Shown here piece after piece: positions 1 through 8,488 of a stretch of DNA of 64,000 nucleotides. This DNA is from Endozoicomonas euniceicola (lineage in GTDB: Bacteria; Pseudomonadota; Gammaproteobacteria; Pseudomonadales; Endozoicomonadaceae). How positions within the stretch are numbered: the stretch's first letter is position 1; each line of letters opens with the position of its first letter. The translations under genes were made by a program, and so were the position numbers. The notes beneath the pieces are model-generated. The model searched no databases and was not told the DNA's origin. It was given only the letters and a program-made list of their open reading frames with translations. The stretch spans positions 4,899,001-4,963,000 of the forward strand of contig NZ_CP103300.1 in assembly GCF_025562755.1 (NCBI RefSeq), read 5' to 3'.

Positions 1-544
1 ACACAACCAGTAAAAACACCACGCCACCCACACCCAGATACATCAGGCTACCGTAGTCTTCAGCGCCCTTTCCTCCAGCCAGCCAGTCCACCGCCACAGG
101 AAAAATCGTCATACCAATCAGGCAAACAACCGTTCCGGTCACCACCGGCGGAAAAAACTTTCTTATGCGATGAATATAGAAACTCAGAAAGACCTCAAAC
201 AGTCCGCCCGCGACAGTGGCACCCACCACCGCCGCAAAACCGTATTGAAACCCGATCGTTATAGACACTCCCACAAAAGCAAAGCTAGTCCCCTGAATAA
301 CAGGCAGTTTCGCCCCCAGCTTAAGCGGAGCAAACCCCAATCCCTGAATCATACTGCCAACGCCGGACATCAGCATGGAAGCATTCACCAGAATAACCGT
401 TTCCTGTATGGAAAAACCCAGCACCGAAGCCACCACCAGCGGTGCGCCAATGATTCCCGGTAGTGCAGAGAGAAGATGCTGTAAACCCAGAATAAGGCTT
501 TTTACAAGAGGAGGGCGATCATCAAGCTTATAATACAATTCCAT
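1..544 (-). CDS. NCS2-family nucleobase (xanthine/uracil) permease, N-terminal part
   Basis: Translating the minus strand from an ATG at 544 gives an open frame of about 181 residues that runs off the window start. A strong ribosome site (GGAGGT) sits just upstream of the ATG. The protein is hydrophobic, with early helices around LGLQHLLSALPG and the motif PVIQGTSFAF, which are typical of the NCS2 (xanthine/uracil/urate) permease family. These are inner-membrane, ion-coupled importers of nucleobases. It is divergent from ygeW, and in enterobacteria the same kind of permease accompanies the ygeW-hyuA-xdh genes, so purine uptake for that pathway is the likely job. The exact substrate cannot be told from this half of the protein. 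Confidence 0.85.
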   Translation of the reverse strand, partial: MELYYKLDDRPPLVKSLILGLQHLLSALPGIIGAPLVVASVLGFSIQETVILVNASMLMSGVGSMIQGLGFAPLKLGAKLPVIQGTSFAFVGVSITIGFQYGFAAVVGATVAGGLFEVFLSFYIHRIRKFFPPVVTGTVVCLIGMTIFPVAVDWLAGGKGAEDYGSLMYLGVGGVVFLLVV

Positions 545-934
545 ATTACCTCCGTATTGCCTGAGCCAACAATCAACGCAGCAAACTGAACGAAAGCATT
601 GATGAAATCAGGCCAGGCAACCGTTATTTTTTTTATTAAGACGATCTCACCGGACACCATAATCAATGGCAATGACTTTTTTTTTGATACAGATCATAAA
701 CAGCAAAACAATATCAAACAAAACCGGCAGTGAAATATTCAGCATTTTATTTTTTCATTTTGATTCTTACTCTGTTTTTATTATCAAACTGATCGAACGG
801 CTTTTAATAATTAAAATTACAGCAACAACTTTTCCTCACAATAAAATAAACCACCTACAAAGCAGAGTCATAACTCATTGTTTTATATAATATTTCCAAT
901 AATAAAATCAAACAGAGATACCAGTAACACAAAC

Positions 935-950
935 TGGCACGCATCTTGTT
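935..950 (+). promoter_or_regulatory. sigma54-type promoter upstream of ygeW
   Basis: The sequence TGGCACGCATCTTGTT matches the -24/-12 consensus TGGCACG-N4-TTGC closely; the -12 element has GT where GC is usual. It lies about 170 bp upstream of the ygeW start on the correct strand. In Escherichia coli the matching cluster lies next to ygeV, which encodes a predicted sigma54-dependent activator, so this class of promoter fits. The rest of the 574-bp gap (545-1118) is AT-rich, and I see no gene in it. Confidence 0.6.
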
Positions 951-1118
951 ATATACGACAACAGAAGCAGAGTAAAAATAAAACAAGACGAAGTCTCACA
1001 AACTCTTATTCAAAAAAAATAAAACAGTAAGTAGCCGAAACTCCAATCAAGCCGGCAACTGATTTTTATGCAAAAAAAGAACAATTCAATGTTCTAATTA
1101 ACAACAAAGGACCATTCC

Positions 1119-2309
1119 ATGACAAATTATCAGGACCTCATTGAAGAAATCAAAAAGCTGGACTCCGAGCTGCACACAAAAGACTTTCTGTTGACCTGGG
1201 AACAATCCACCGACGAACTGAAACAGGTATTAAATGTCGCAGAAGCTTTACGCCTGCTGCGCAACGAAAACATTTCCACCAAAGTATTCGACAGTGGTCT
1301 GGGGGTTTCACTGTTCCGGGACAACTCTACCCGCACCCGTTTCTCTTATGCTTCCGCCTGTAACATGCTGGGGCTGGCCGTACAGGACCTGGATGAAGGC
1401 AAGTCACAGATTGCCCATGGCGAAACCGTTCGGGAAACCGCCAACATGATCTCTTTCTGTGCTGACGTCATCGGTATTCGTGATGATATGTACCTGGGCT
1501 ATGGCAACCAGTATATGCGTGAAGTGGGTGACGCACTGGACTTCGGTAAAGAACAGGAAGTACTGGCTCAGCGGCCGGGTGTCGTTAATCTGCAGTGCGA
1601 CATTGATCACCCTACCCAGAGTATGGCTGACCTGGCCTGGCTGAAAGAGCACTTCGGCTCCCTGGAAAACCTCAAGGGTAAGAAAATCGCCATGACCTGG
1701 GCTTATTCCCCAAGCTACGGCAAGCCGCTGTCTGTACCTCAGGGCATTATCGGCCTGATGACCCGTTTTGGTATGGACGTTACGCTGGCGCACCCTGAAG
1801 GCTATGAATTGATTCCGGAAGTGGTTGAAACCGCTGCAAAACAGGCAGAAGAAAGTGGTGGCAGCTTCAGGCAGGTCGCCTCTATGGAAGAAGCCTTTGA
1901 AGGCGCTGACATCGTCTATCCAAAATCCTGGGCGCCTTACCATGTTATGGGCAAGCGCACGGAACTGCTGAAAGCAAACGACCAGGAAGGCTTAAAGGCT
2001 CTGGAAAAAGAGTGTCTTGAGCAAAACGCCCGGCATAAAGACTGGCACTGCACCGAAGACATGATGAAACTCACCAAAGAAGGCGAAGCCCTTTACATGC
2101 ACTGCCTGCCTGCGGACATTACCGGCGTATCCTGCGAAGAAGGTGAAGTGACGGAAGGCGTCTTTAACAAGTACCTGGTCGACACTTACAAGGAAGCTGG
2201 CTGGAAACCATTCATCATTGCTTCCATGATCCTTAACCGTAAATTTGGCAACCCTGACGTGGTGCTGGAAAAGCTCATGGAAAAAGGCAAGCGTCGTGTA
2301 GACGGCTGA
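1119..2309 (+). CDS. ygeW: YgeW-type carbamoyltransferase
   Basis: A 396-residue protein of the aspartate/ornithine carbamoyltransferase fold, of full length for YgeW. The carbamoyl-phosphate motif STRTR (in FRDNSTRTRFS), the DHPTQ motif and the HCLPAD motif are all present. The start ATG at 1119 follows AAAGGA. YgeW-type enzymes are encoded in purine/hydantoin catabolic clusters; their physiological acceptor is not settled, and they are thought to act in the catabolic direction, releasing carbamoyl phosphate. It is the first gene of a co-oriented group ygeW-ygeX-ygeY-hyuA and is probably driven by the sigma54-type promoter about 170 bp upstream. Confidence 0.92.
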   Translation: MTNYQDLIEEIKKLDSELHTKDFLLTWEQSTDELKQVLNVAEALRLLRNENISTKVFDSGLGVSLFRDNSTRTRFSYASACNMLGLAVQDLDEGKSQIAHGETVRETANMISFCADVIGIRDDMYLGYGNQYMREVGDALDFGKEQEVLAQRPGVVNLQCDIDHPTQSMADLAWLKEHFGSLENLKGKKIAMTWAYSPSYGKPLSVPQGIIGLMTRFGMDVTLAHPEGYELIPEVVETAAKQAEESGGSFRQVASMEEAFEGADIVYPKSWAPYHVMGKRTELLKANDQEGLKALEKECLEQNARHKDWHCTEDMMKLTKEGEALYMHCLPADITGVSCEEGEVTEGVFNKYLVDTYKEAGWKPFIIASMILNRKFGNPDVVLEKLMEKGKRRVDG

Positions 2310-2323
2310 TCTTTATATGGATG

Positions 2324-2353
2324 CCCCCGGGTACTGCTTCCTGTGCCCGGGGG
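2324..2353 (+). other. GC-rich stem-loop between ygeW and ygeX
   Basis: An 8-bp perfect inverted repeat, CCCCCGGG then CCCGGGGG, is separated by a 14-base loop, with more G/C-rich sequence following. There is no U-tract, so it is not a standard intrinsic terminator. It may adjust the ygeW/ygeX transcript ratio or stability. Confidence 0.5.
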
Positions 2354-2397
2354 AACTTCGGGAACACTCCGGGGGCAGAATGATTCAGGAGTAAAAC

Positions 2398-3591
2398 GTG
2401 TCAACATTTTCATTATCACTGCAACAAAAAGACAACCCGTTTTTTACCGGCCAGTCGTCTTCTTTGTTCAGCACCGGGGTCGCCAGAACCGTTCTCGGCT
2501 TTCATCAACAGATCGACGCTTATAAGCCCACCCCGCTGGTCGCCCTTGACCATCTGGCAAAAGAGCTGGGCATCGGCAAAATTCTGGTCAAGGATGAGTC
2601 CTACCGGTTTGACCTGAATGCTTTCAAGGTGCTTGGGGGCTCCTATGCCATTGCCCGGTGCGTCTGCCAGAAACAGGGTATCACCCTGGATGAATTCAGC
2701 TTCGACAGTTTAAAAGGTCAGGAGCCGGTCACATTCGCAACAGCGACCGATGGCAACCACGGTCGAGGAGTGGCCTGGGCAGCGCAACAGCTGGGACAGA
2801 AAGCTGTCGTTTATATGCCAAAAGGCGCCGCAAAAGAGCGTGTCGATAATATCATCAAGCTGGGAGCTGAATGCATTGTCACCGACCTGAACTATGACGA
2901 CGCTGTTCGCCTGGCCTGCAAAAACGCCGACGACAACGGTTGGCTGATGGTTCAGGATACCGCCTGGGAAGGCTACACCGAAATCCCCGCCTGGATTATG
3001 CAGGGCTATATGACCATGGCGTCGGAAGCCTGCGACCAGCTTGAAGCTTTGGGTATTACCCAGCCTACTCATACTATTTTGCAGGCCGGTGTGGGTGCAC
3101 TTGCCGGTGGCGCGATGGGCTACCTCGCCAACCGCTACGGTGCCGACACCTTTACCGGCATTGTGGCAGAGCCCGACAAGGCTGACTGCATTTACCAGTC
3201 TGGCTGCCACCCTGACGGTGCTGCCGTTAATGTAACCGGTGATCTGGACACGATTATGGCCGGTCTGGCCTGCGGTGAACCCAACCCGATGGGGTGGGAA
3301 ATTCTCAAAAGCTGCAGCCGCCATTTCCTTTCTGTAGAAGACAAAGTCGCTGCACTGGGTATGCGCATTCTGGGCAACCCGCTGCCAGGGGATGACGTGG
3401 TGATTTCGGGTGAATCCGGCGCTATTGGTATCGGCCTGCTGTATGCCATTGCCAGACATCCGGATGCCGCGCGCATCATGGAGTCGTTAAAACTCGATGA
3501 ACATTCTGTCGTATTGCTGTTCAACACTGAAGGCGACACCGACCCGGTAAATTACCGTGACGTGGTCTGGGAAGGCAAATACGCTGTTTAA
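2398..3591 (+). CDS. ygeX: 2,3-diaminopropionate ammonia-lyase
   Basis: A 397-residue PLP-dependent fold-type II lyase. The motif RFDLNAFKVLGG places the Schiff-base lysine at residue 77, the same position as in E. coli diaminopropionate ammonia-lyase. A glycine-rich phosphate-binding loop and the TDGNHGRGVAWAA motif follow. The start is GTG at 2398, eight bases after AGGAG. The enzyme splits 2,3-diaminopropionate into pyruvate and two ammonia. It lies between ygeW and ygeY as in enterobacteria, where this cluster has been tied to anaerobic purine breakdown in which 2,3-diaminopropionate arises as an intermediate. Confidence 0.93.
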   Translation: MSTFSLSLQQKDNPFFTGQSSSLFSTGVARTVLGFHQQIDAYKPTPLVALDHLAKELGIGKILVKDESYRFDLNAFKVLGGSYAIARCVCQKQGITLDEFSFDSLKGQEPVTFATATDGNHGRGVAWAAQQLGQKAVVYMPKGAAKERVDNIIKLGAECIVTDLNYDDAVRLACKNADDNGWLMVQDTAWEGYTEIPAWIMQGYMTMASEACDQLEALGITQPTHTILQAGVGALAGGAMGYLANRYGADTFTGIVAEPDKADCIYQSGCHPDGAAVNVTGDLDTIMAGLACGEPNPMGWEILKSCSRHFLSVEDKVAALGMRILGNPLPGDDVVISGESGAIGIGLLYAIARHPDAARIMESLKLDEHSVVLLFNTEGDTDPVNYRDVVWEGKYAV

Positions 3592-3665
3592 AACCGACCG
3601 AATCCATTTATAAAAAGATTGAGTTATAAAAATATCAAGTTATAAAAAAGAGTAGGAATACAACA

Positions 3666-4889
3666 ATGACAACCGATCTGAAACTCCCTTTTGCTGACGT
3701 CCTGAAAAAGGCTGAAGAGTACAAACCTGAAATGACCCGCTTTCTTCGGGATATGATTGCCATTCCCAGCGAGTCCTGCGACGAAGAAAAAGTCGTACTG
3801 CGCATCAAGGAAGAAATGGAAAAAGTAGGTTTCGACAAAGTTGAAATCGACCCCCAGGGTAATGTGCTGGGCACCATTGGTCATGGTAAGCACGTGATTG
3901 CCATGGATGCCCATATTGACACCGTGGGCGTCGGCAATATGGACAACTGGACCTTTGACCCTTACGAAGGCTATGAAGACGAAGAGACCATTGGTGGCCG
4001 GGGCGCATCCGACCAGGAAGGCGGCATGGCTTCCATGGTCTATGCCGGCAAGATCATCAAGGACCTGGGTCTGGAAGACGACTACACCCTGGTGGTTACC
4101 GGTACCGTTCAGGAAGAAGACTGCGACGGTTTATGCTGGCAGTACATTATTAACGAGTCTGGCCTGAAGCCAGAGTTTGTGGTGAGTACCGAGCCTACCG
4201 ACTGCAATATCTACCGTGGTCAGCGTGGCCGTATGGAAATCCGTGTCGAAGTCAGCGGCGTAAGCTGTCACGGCTCCGCGCCTGAGCGTGGTGATAACGC
4301 TATTTTCAAGATGGGTCCGATCCTGAATGAGATCAAGGAACTGTCAACACGTCTGGGCGATGATGAATTTTTGGGCAAAGGCACTCTGACGGTCTCTGAA
4401 ATTTTCTTCTCCTCCCCAAGCCGTTGTGCCGTAGCGGATGGCTGCGCTATCTCCATCGACCGTCGTCTGACATGGGGTGAAACCTGGGAAGGTGCGCTGG
4501 AAGAAATTCGTGCTCTGCCTGCGGTTAAGGAAGCTAAAGCAGAAGTCAGTATGTACAACTATGACCGTCCAGCCTATACCGGTCTGGTGTATGAAACCGA
4601 ATGCTACTTCCCCGCCTGGGTGATCGACGAAGACCACCTGGTAACAAAAACGACTGAAGCCTGCTATGAGCTGTTGTTTGATGAGAAGCCACTGGTTGAT
4701 AAGTGGACTTTCTCTACCAATGGCGTAGCCATCATGGGTCGTTACAACATTCCGGTTATTGGTTTCGGTCCGGGCAAGGAACCTGAAGCTCATGCGCCCA
4801 ACGAAAAAACCTGGAAAGACCATCTGGTGAAGTGTGCGGCCATGTACGCTGTGATTCCGGGCATGTACTTGCATAACCTGAAGAAGTAA
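3666..4889 (+). CDS. ygeY: YgeY-type M20-family amidohydrolase
   Basis: A 407-residue member of the M20/ArgE/DapE metallohydrolase family. Expected metal ligands are visible: AMDAHIDTV (His and Asp), GRGASDQEGG (bridging Asp), and TVQEEDCDG (catalytic and metal-binding Glu pair). The C-terminal half carries the usual dimerisation segment around residues 180-290. The start ATG at 3666 follows a weak AGGAA. It is third in the ygeWXYZ order. Family members deacylate or hydrolyse amino-acid amides, and the pathway context suggests hydrolysis of a ring-opened purine intermediate; the substrate is inferred only from context. Confidence 0.88.
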   Translation: MTTDLKLPFADVLKKAEEYKPEMTRFLRDMIAIPSESCDEEKVVLRIKEEMEKVGFDKVEIDPQGNVLGTIGHGKHVIAMDAHIDTVGVGNMDNWTFDPYEGYEDEETIGGRGASDQEGGMASMVYAGKIIKDLGLEDDYTLVVTGTVQEEDCDGLCWQYIINESGLKPEFVVSTEPTDCNIYRGQRGRMEIRVEVSGVSCHGSAPERGDNAIFKMGPILNEIKELSTRLGDDEFLGKGTLTVSEIFFSSPSRCAVADGCAISIDRRLTWGETWEGALEEIRALPAVKEAKAEVSMYNYDRPAYTGLVYETECYFPAWVIDEDHLVTKTTEACYELLFDEKPLVDKWTFSTNGVAIMGRYNIPVIGFGPGKEPEAHAPNEKTWKDHLVKCAAMYAVIPGMYLHNLKK

Positions 4890-4955
4890 TTCGTTTAACC
4901 CAGAGTTCACCCGCTGCCGGGGGCAGTCGGGTAGAACGAGTTGGCGGGTGGCGTG

Positions 4956-5168
4956 TTACTTGCTGGCGAGATTGTTGACGATCTGGATGAGGAGTTCTTC
5001 GATTGTGTTGAAGCGTTTATTGTTCTCCCTTTTTTGATCCTGAAGCTCTTTTTTCAGATCAAATTGCTCCTTCAGAATCAGTGCAACAGTGCCTTCGATT
5101 CCAGTGAGAACCTGATCCCAGTGGACACGGTTTTCTTCCAGCTCTAGGACTCTTGCCTCAAGGCTCAT
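4956..5168 (-). CDS. small coiled-coil protein of unknown function
   Basis: A 70-residue protein read on the minus strand between ygeY and hyuA. I choose the ATG at 5168 because GAAAGGT lies 8 bases upstream; a longer frame extends to 5231 without support. The sequence is strongly amphipathic and charged (heptads around LEARVLELEE and KEQFDLKKELQDQKRE), so it probably forms a coiled coil. It lacks a signal peptide and is not part of the ygeWXYZ order in enterobacteria. I do not recognise a family. Confidence 0.55.
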   Translation of the reverse strand: MSLEARVLELEENRVHWDQVLTGIEGTVALILKEQFDLKKELQDQKRENNKRFNTIEELLIQIVNNLASK

Positions 5169-5253
5169 ACTGCATACCTTTCTTGTTTGTTGTAGGGAGC
5201 TTGAGCATAGCAGAGAATAAGGAAAAGACACCTGACAACACGTAAACCATACA

Positions 5254-5316
5254 GCAACCGGAACTCCCCAGGAGTTCTGGTTGCCTTACCCGTAACCATC
5301 ACTCGCCAGTGGTTAC
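5254..5316 (+). promoter_or_regulatory. two successive stem-loops in the hyuA leader
   Basis: The first is a 14-bp stem with one G-U pair (GCAACCGGAACTCC pairing with GGAGTTCTGGTTGC) at 5254-5285. The second pairs GTAACCA at 5292 with TGGTTAC at 5310. They lie in the 114-bp gap between the divergent small gene and hyuA. Neither has a U-tract. They could be a leader control structure or an mRNA-stabilising element. Confidence 0.4.
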
Positions 5317-5345
5317 CGGTAAGGTAACCAGACAAGGTAAAGATC

Positions 5346-6791
5346 ATGTCCGTTCTTATTAAAAACGCCACACTGGTTAATGCCGATGCCAGTGAACAGT
5401 CCGATGTTTTCATCAATAACGGTCTTATTGAACGGATAGAGCCCGACATTCACTCTGCGGATGTTAACTTGTCTGCCTCCAGCCCCGTCGAAGTGATAGA
5501 CGCCAGCGGCAAATACATTATCCCCGGTGGGGTGGATGTTCATACCCACTTCAATATTGACGTTGGCATTGCCCAAAGCTGCGATGATTTTTACAGCGGC
5601 ACCGTCTCCGCGGCCTGCGGGGGAACAACCACCATCATTGACCATATGGGCTTTGGTCCTGCAGGCTGCTCCCTGCATCACCAGCTGGAACGCTACCATG
5701 AGTACGCCTGCGACAGTGCGGTGATTGATTACAGTTTTCACGGCACAATCCAGCATATTGACGACAGTATTCTGGATGAAATGGAATCCATGGTGCTGGA
5801 TGAGGGTATATCCAGCTTTAAACTTTACCTGACTTACGGCTTTAAGTTAGACGACACTGAAGTACTGGCCGCCCTGTCCCGGTTAAACCAGTTAAACGCC
5901 CTGACCTGTGTGCATCCTGAAAACGACGGAGCCATCCGTTTCCTGAAAAACAGAATGCTGGCAAGAGGTTTAAAAGACCCTATCTATCATGCGCTCAGCC
6001 GCCCTCCGGAGTGCGAGGCAGAAGCTGTTGGTCGTATGATTAATCTGGCGGTGCTGGCTGGCGATGCCCCTGTCTATATCGTGCACCTGTCCAATGGTAT
6101 TGGCCTTGAATATATCCGTCAGGCACACCAGCGTGGGCAGCCTGTCTTTGCAGAAACCTGCCCACAATACCTGCAACTGGATATCAATCGTTACAATGAA
6201 ACCTGCTCCGGCGATTTCCCTGCGGATCAGGGGTTAAAGTACATCATGAGCCCGCCCCTGCGGGACAGCGACCACCTCAAACAGTTATGGCATGGGTTGC
6301 AGGATGGCACCATCAGCACCGTTGCCACCGACCACTGCGCTTTTACCATGGAACAGAAACGGGCTGGCCGTGACGGTTTTCAATATTGTCCCAACGGTAT
6401 GCCCGGTGTTGAGAACCGGATACCACTGATGTTCTCTGAGGGAGTGATGAAAGGTCGGCTGTCCATCAACCACTTCGTCGATCTGGTCAGCACCAAACCG
6501 GCTCAGCTGTTTGGCCTTTACCCGCGCAAAGGGGTCATCGCTGAAGGTTCTGACGCCGACCTGGTCATTATTGACCCTGACTGTGAAGTGACCCTGAGCC
6601 AGAGCCAGATGCACAGTCGCTCCGACTATTGCCCCTTCGAAGGTATGACCTTGCAGGGTTACCCGGTGATGACCCTGTCCAGGGGCAAGATCATTGTACG
6701 CAATGGTGTGTTCAAAGGGCTGGCGGGTGATGGCGAATTTATCCCGAGAGAAACCCTGAATCGTTGTTTTCGCTACTGGAACAGGAGCTGA
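5346..6791 (+). CDS. hyuA: D-hydantoinase / dihydropyrimidinase (YgeZ/HyuA type)
   Basis: A 481-residue cyclic amidohydrolase. Metal-ligand and catalytic motifs are in order: GGVDVHTHFN (His-x-His), SSFKLYLTYG (the carboxylated lysine), CVHPEND, IVHLSN and VATDHCAF (catalytic Asp). The family hydrolyses hydantoins and dihydropyrimidines in the cytoplasm and needs two zinc ions. The start at 5346 follows AAGGTAA. It is the fourth gene of ygeW-ygeX-ygeY-ygeZ and is immediately followed by the decayed xanthine dehydrogenase genes. The pathway role is ring opening of a purine- or hydantoin-derived intermediate. Confidence 0.9.
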   Translation: MSVLIKNATLVNADASEQSDVFINNGLIERIEPDIHSADVNLSASSPVEVIDASGKYIIPGGVDVHTHFNIDVGIAQSCDDFYSGTVSAACGGTTTIIDHMGFGPAGCSLHHQLERYHEYACDSAVIDYSFHGTIQHIDDSILDEMESMVLDEGISSFKLYLTYGFKLDDTEVLAALSRLNQLNALTCVHPENDGAIRFLKNRMLARGLKDPIYHALSRPPECEAEAVGRMINLAVLAGDAPVYIVHLSNGIGLEYIRQAHQRGQPVFAETCPQYLQLDINRYNETCSGDFPADQGLKYIMSPPLRDSDHLKQLWHGLQDGTISTVATDHCAFTMEQKRAGRDGFQYCPNGMPGVENRIPLMFSEGVMKGRLSINHFVDLVSTKPAQLFGLYPRKGVIAEGSDADLVIIDPDCEVTLSQSQMHSRSDYCPFEGMTLQGYPVMTLSRGKIIVRNGVFKGLAGDGEFIPRETLNRCFRYWNRS

Positions 6792-6793
6792 TT

Positions 6794-6930
6794 ATGAGCA
6801 TTGGGTACTCTGAACAACGGCTGGACAGCTGGGGGTTCCATTTTCTGCTGTGCATGTGGTATCTGTCCAGGATACTGATGTGACACCTTTTGATCCGGGC
6901 TCCTTCGCTTCCCGGCAAACCTATGTGACC
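6794..6930 (+). pseudogene. xdhA: xdhA remnant (molybdenum-binding subunit of a xanthine dehydrogenase-like enzyme)
   Basis: Two pieces of one gene are joined after a very large internal deletion. Reading from ATG 6794 gives MSIGYSEQRLDSWG, matching the typical N terminus of these subunits. In another frame at about 6850-6930 the sequence VHVVSVQDTDVTPFDPGSFA followed by SRQTYVT matches a conserved internal segment of the large subunit. The normal gene is over 2 kb and here only about 140 bp remains. It starts two bases after the hyuA stop, so it was once in the same operon. Confidence 0.75.
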
Positions 6931-6935
6931 ATACC

Positions 6936-7085
6936 CTGATTGAAGATATTGCCAGTCTTGTACTAAAAGATTTAAGCCCCAGAAATTCCTGGCGTGCCGC
7001 CAAAGATTTTCGTGAGCATATCATCAGAACTCTGGCTCGCCGGGTTGTTACGGAAGCCATTGTCAGAACCGGAGGTTCACTATGA
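6936..7085 (+). pseudogene. xdhB: xdhB remnant (C terminus of FAD-binding subunit)
   Basis: An open frame of 49 residues ends in NSWRAAKDFREHIIRTLARR then VVTEAIVRTGG, the characteristic end of the FAD subunit of xanthine dehydrogenase-type enzymes. The whole FAD-binding domain is missing. The stop overlaps the ATG of the xdhC remnant (ATGA), showing that the original translational coupling is preserved. Confidence 0.75.
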
Positions 7086-7285
7086 AGCAGATGATTTGCT
7101 GTCAGCTTAATGGAAAGCCCACAGAGCTGCTTGTGGATACACGACAGTCACTGCTTGAAGCCCTGAGGGAACACGGGCTGACTGGCACTATTCGCCAGGA
7201 GCATGCCGGAAACCTTTGCCGCTGTACGGGTTATCAAAACATTGTTGATGCCGCGATTAATGCAGTCAATGCAGCTCAGGAATAG
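7082..7285 (+). pseudogene. xdhC: xdhC remnant (2Fe-2S subunit with internal deletion)
   Basis: A 67-residue frame begins like a 2Fe-2S subunit (CQLNGKPTELLVDTRQSLLE) and ends with the second-cluster motif NLCRCTGYQNIVDA. The middle, about 80-90 residues holding the plant-ferredoxin-type cysteines and the first CxxC of the second cluster, is deleted in frame. Without those cysteines it cannot be functional. Confidence 0.8.
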
Positions 7286-7393
7286 CAGGAACAGCGAGTA
7301 GATGCTATTGCCAGAATTATCTTAAGGAACGTCACATACGTCTAAGATACATAAGTCACTGATATTTTCATGCAAATCTACTCACTCTGAGAA

Positions 7394-7416
7394 ACGGTAT
7401 TAATGACAAATACCGT
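7394..7416 (+). promoter_or_regulatory. leader hairpin of ADP-ribosyltransferase gene 1
   Basis: ACGGTATT pairs perfectly with AATACCGT around a 7-base loop, 59 bases upstream of the start codon. The same hairpin precedes the other two copies and stays paired through G-U changes. An ATG in the loop (7403) opens a 16-codon frame, MTNTVYASEKCHSREE, that ends before the toxin gene. Confidence 0.55.
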
Positions 7417-7475
7417 GTATGCATCAGAAAAATGTCACTCAAGAGAGGAATAACGGTCATAGGAAGGAGTTCACA

Positions 7476-8210
7476 ATGTTGACTGAATCAAGGCTTTTTG
7501 ACCGAAACAACCTGCTGTGCCTGGATAATCCTTCTAATTTCCAGAACACAATGAATGTTACCGGTGCCTGTTATGTGCCTAGCAACTGGGCCACTGACCT
7601 GGGTAATGAAGGGGTGCTTGTGACACACAAACCCTCCTACTTCTCTGGTTATGTTTTTCGGGGTGACCTTAGAAGACCAACAGAGATTTTAGAAAGTGGT
7701 TTTAACATAGCTGCCCCTGTCATCCGGGGGCGAGATCTGGATCGGGTAATGTCCGGGGCTATGAGGGGGGGATATACGGGTCACTACGGTGTCTCTACAA
7801 GTATTTGTATTTCTGCCACGACCAGATACGCTACGGGCAATTATTTTTTCTATAACGTGCATTTCGTGGCTTTTGACGGTTATATCTACCTTATCGACGC
7901 TGTACATTTTAAAGGCTTTGCCATTCCCAGCCCGCGCCCCGATAACCCTATAGCGATCAGATTTCCCCATTTACGGGAAATTTATGAAGTTAACTTTCCT
8001 CACTTAATCCCCAATTTTAAAATTGTCGGTATTGTATACCTACCGGGGCATGGTTTGGGCCCATGGCCTGATTACCCATCAAAACTATCCCTGGCTGTAA
8101 ATCCATATTATTCGGCATCTTTCGTCTATGGGCACCAGAAGACAGGTATGGAAGCTGCGAAAGTGGTAGCGGATCGCTTCAATGTCATGCATGGCTGGGT
8201 TGTGGTTTAA
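7476..8210 (+). CDS. pertussis/cholera-type mono-ADP-ribosyltransferase, copy 1
   Basis: A 244-residue protein with the layout of bacterial R-S-E ADP-ribosyltransferase toxins. YVFRGDLRRP (Arg62) matches the NAD-binding arginine region of pertussis S1 and cholera A1; YGVSTS (residues 104-109) matches the STS motif; GYIYLIDA is the usual strand after it; and REIYEVNFPHLIP (Glu168, Glu171) fits the catalytic glutamate region. LAVNPYYSASFVYG near the end recalls the pertussis S1 segment after the catalytic core. The start ATG at 7476 is fixed by GGAAGGAG. There is no signal peptide, so export by a dedicated secretion system is likely if it acts on a host. It is the first of three tandem paralogues. 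Confidence 0.72.
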   Translation: MLTESRLFDRNNLLCLDNPSNFQNTMNVTGACYVPSNWATDLGNEGVLVTHKPSYFSGYVFRGDLRRPTEILESGFNIAAPVIRGRDLDRVMSGAMRGGYTGHYGVSTSICISATTRYATGNYFFYNVHFVAFDGYIYLIDAVHFKGFAIPSPRPDNPIAIRFPHLREIYEVNFPHLIPNFKIVGIVYLPGHGLGPWPDYPSKLSLAVNPYYSASFVYGHQKTGMEAAKVVADRFNVMHGWVVV

Positions 8211-8310
8211 TTGTTGAAAATCACATCTAAATTAATATCTGTTCAGTCAACCATTGCAAGGTTTGTACAAATACTGTCGCGAATATCTTAAGGAACGTCA
8301 CATACATCTA

Positions 8311-8412
8311 AGGGAAGCAGCAGAACATAATATACCGCTGTTGGCTTTTGGCGGTTGGCTGTATGAGCAGCTAATAGCCAAAAGCCCGGTAAGTTATTGA
8401 ATGCTGCGCCCC
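8311..8412 (+). repeat. dispersed hairpin element, copy A (102 bp)
   Basis: The element starts AGGGAAGCAGCAG and ends ATGCTGCGCCCC, giving imperfect 13-bp terminal inverted repeats. Inside, arms made of 7-base units (ttggctg, ttggcgg and their complements) pair around the loop TATGAG. It is flanked by TA on both sides, whereas the other three copies are flanked by TT. It is the shortest of four copies in the window (others at 28782, 42506 and 52827). Confidence 0.8.
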
Positions 8413-8488
8413 TAAGGAATAGTCCCAGAATAACTTCCGGATTTCCCCTGAGGCCGTAGATTAGGGATAATAGCCTCAGCAGTAACAA

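Noticed and set aside
666..890. 74-residue AT-rich open frame in the permease-ygeW gap
   Set aside because: Low-complexity sequence without a ribosome site; the region is better read as a divergent promoter region.
1404..1943. 179-residue open frame on the minus strand
   Set aside because: It is antisense to ygeW, which has all its family motifs.
8404..8450. Coding remnant at the left edge of the IS
   Set aside because: Translation gives only repeat-derived sequence (AAFNNLPGFWLL), the same as at the other hairpin elements.
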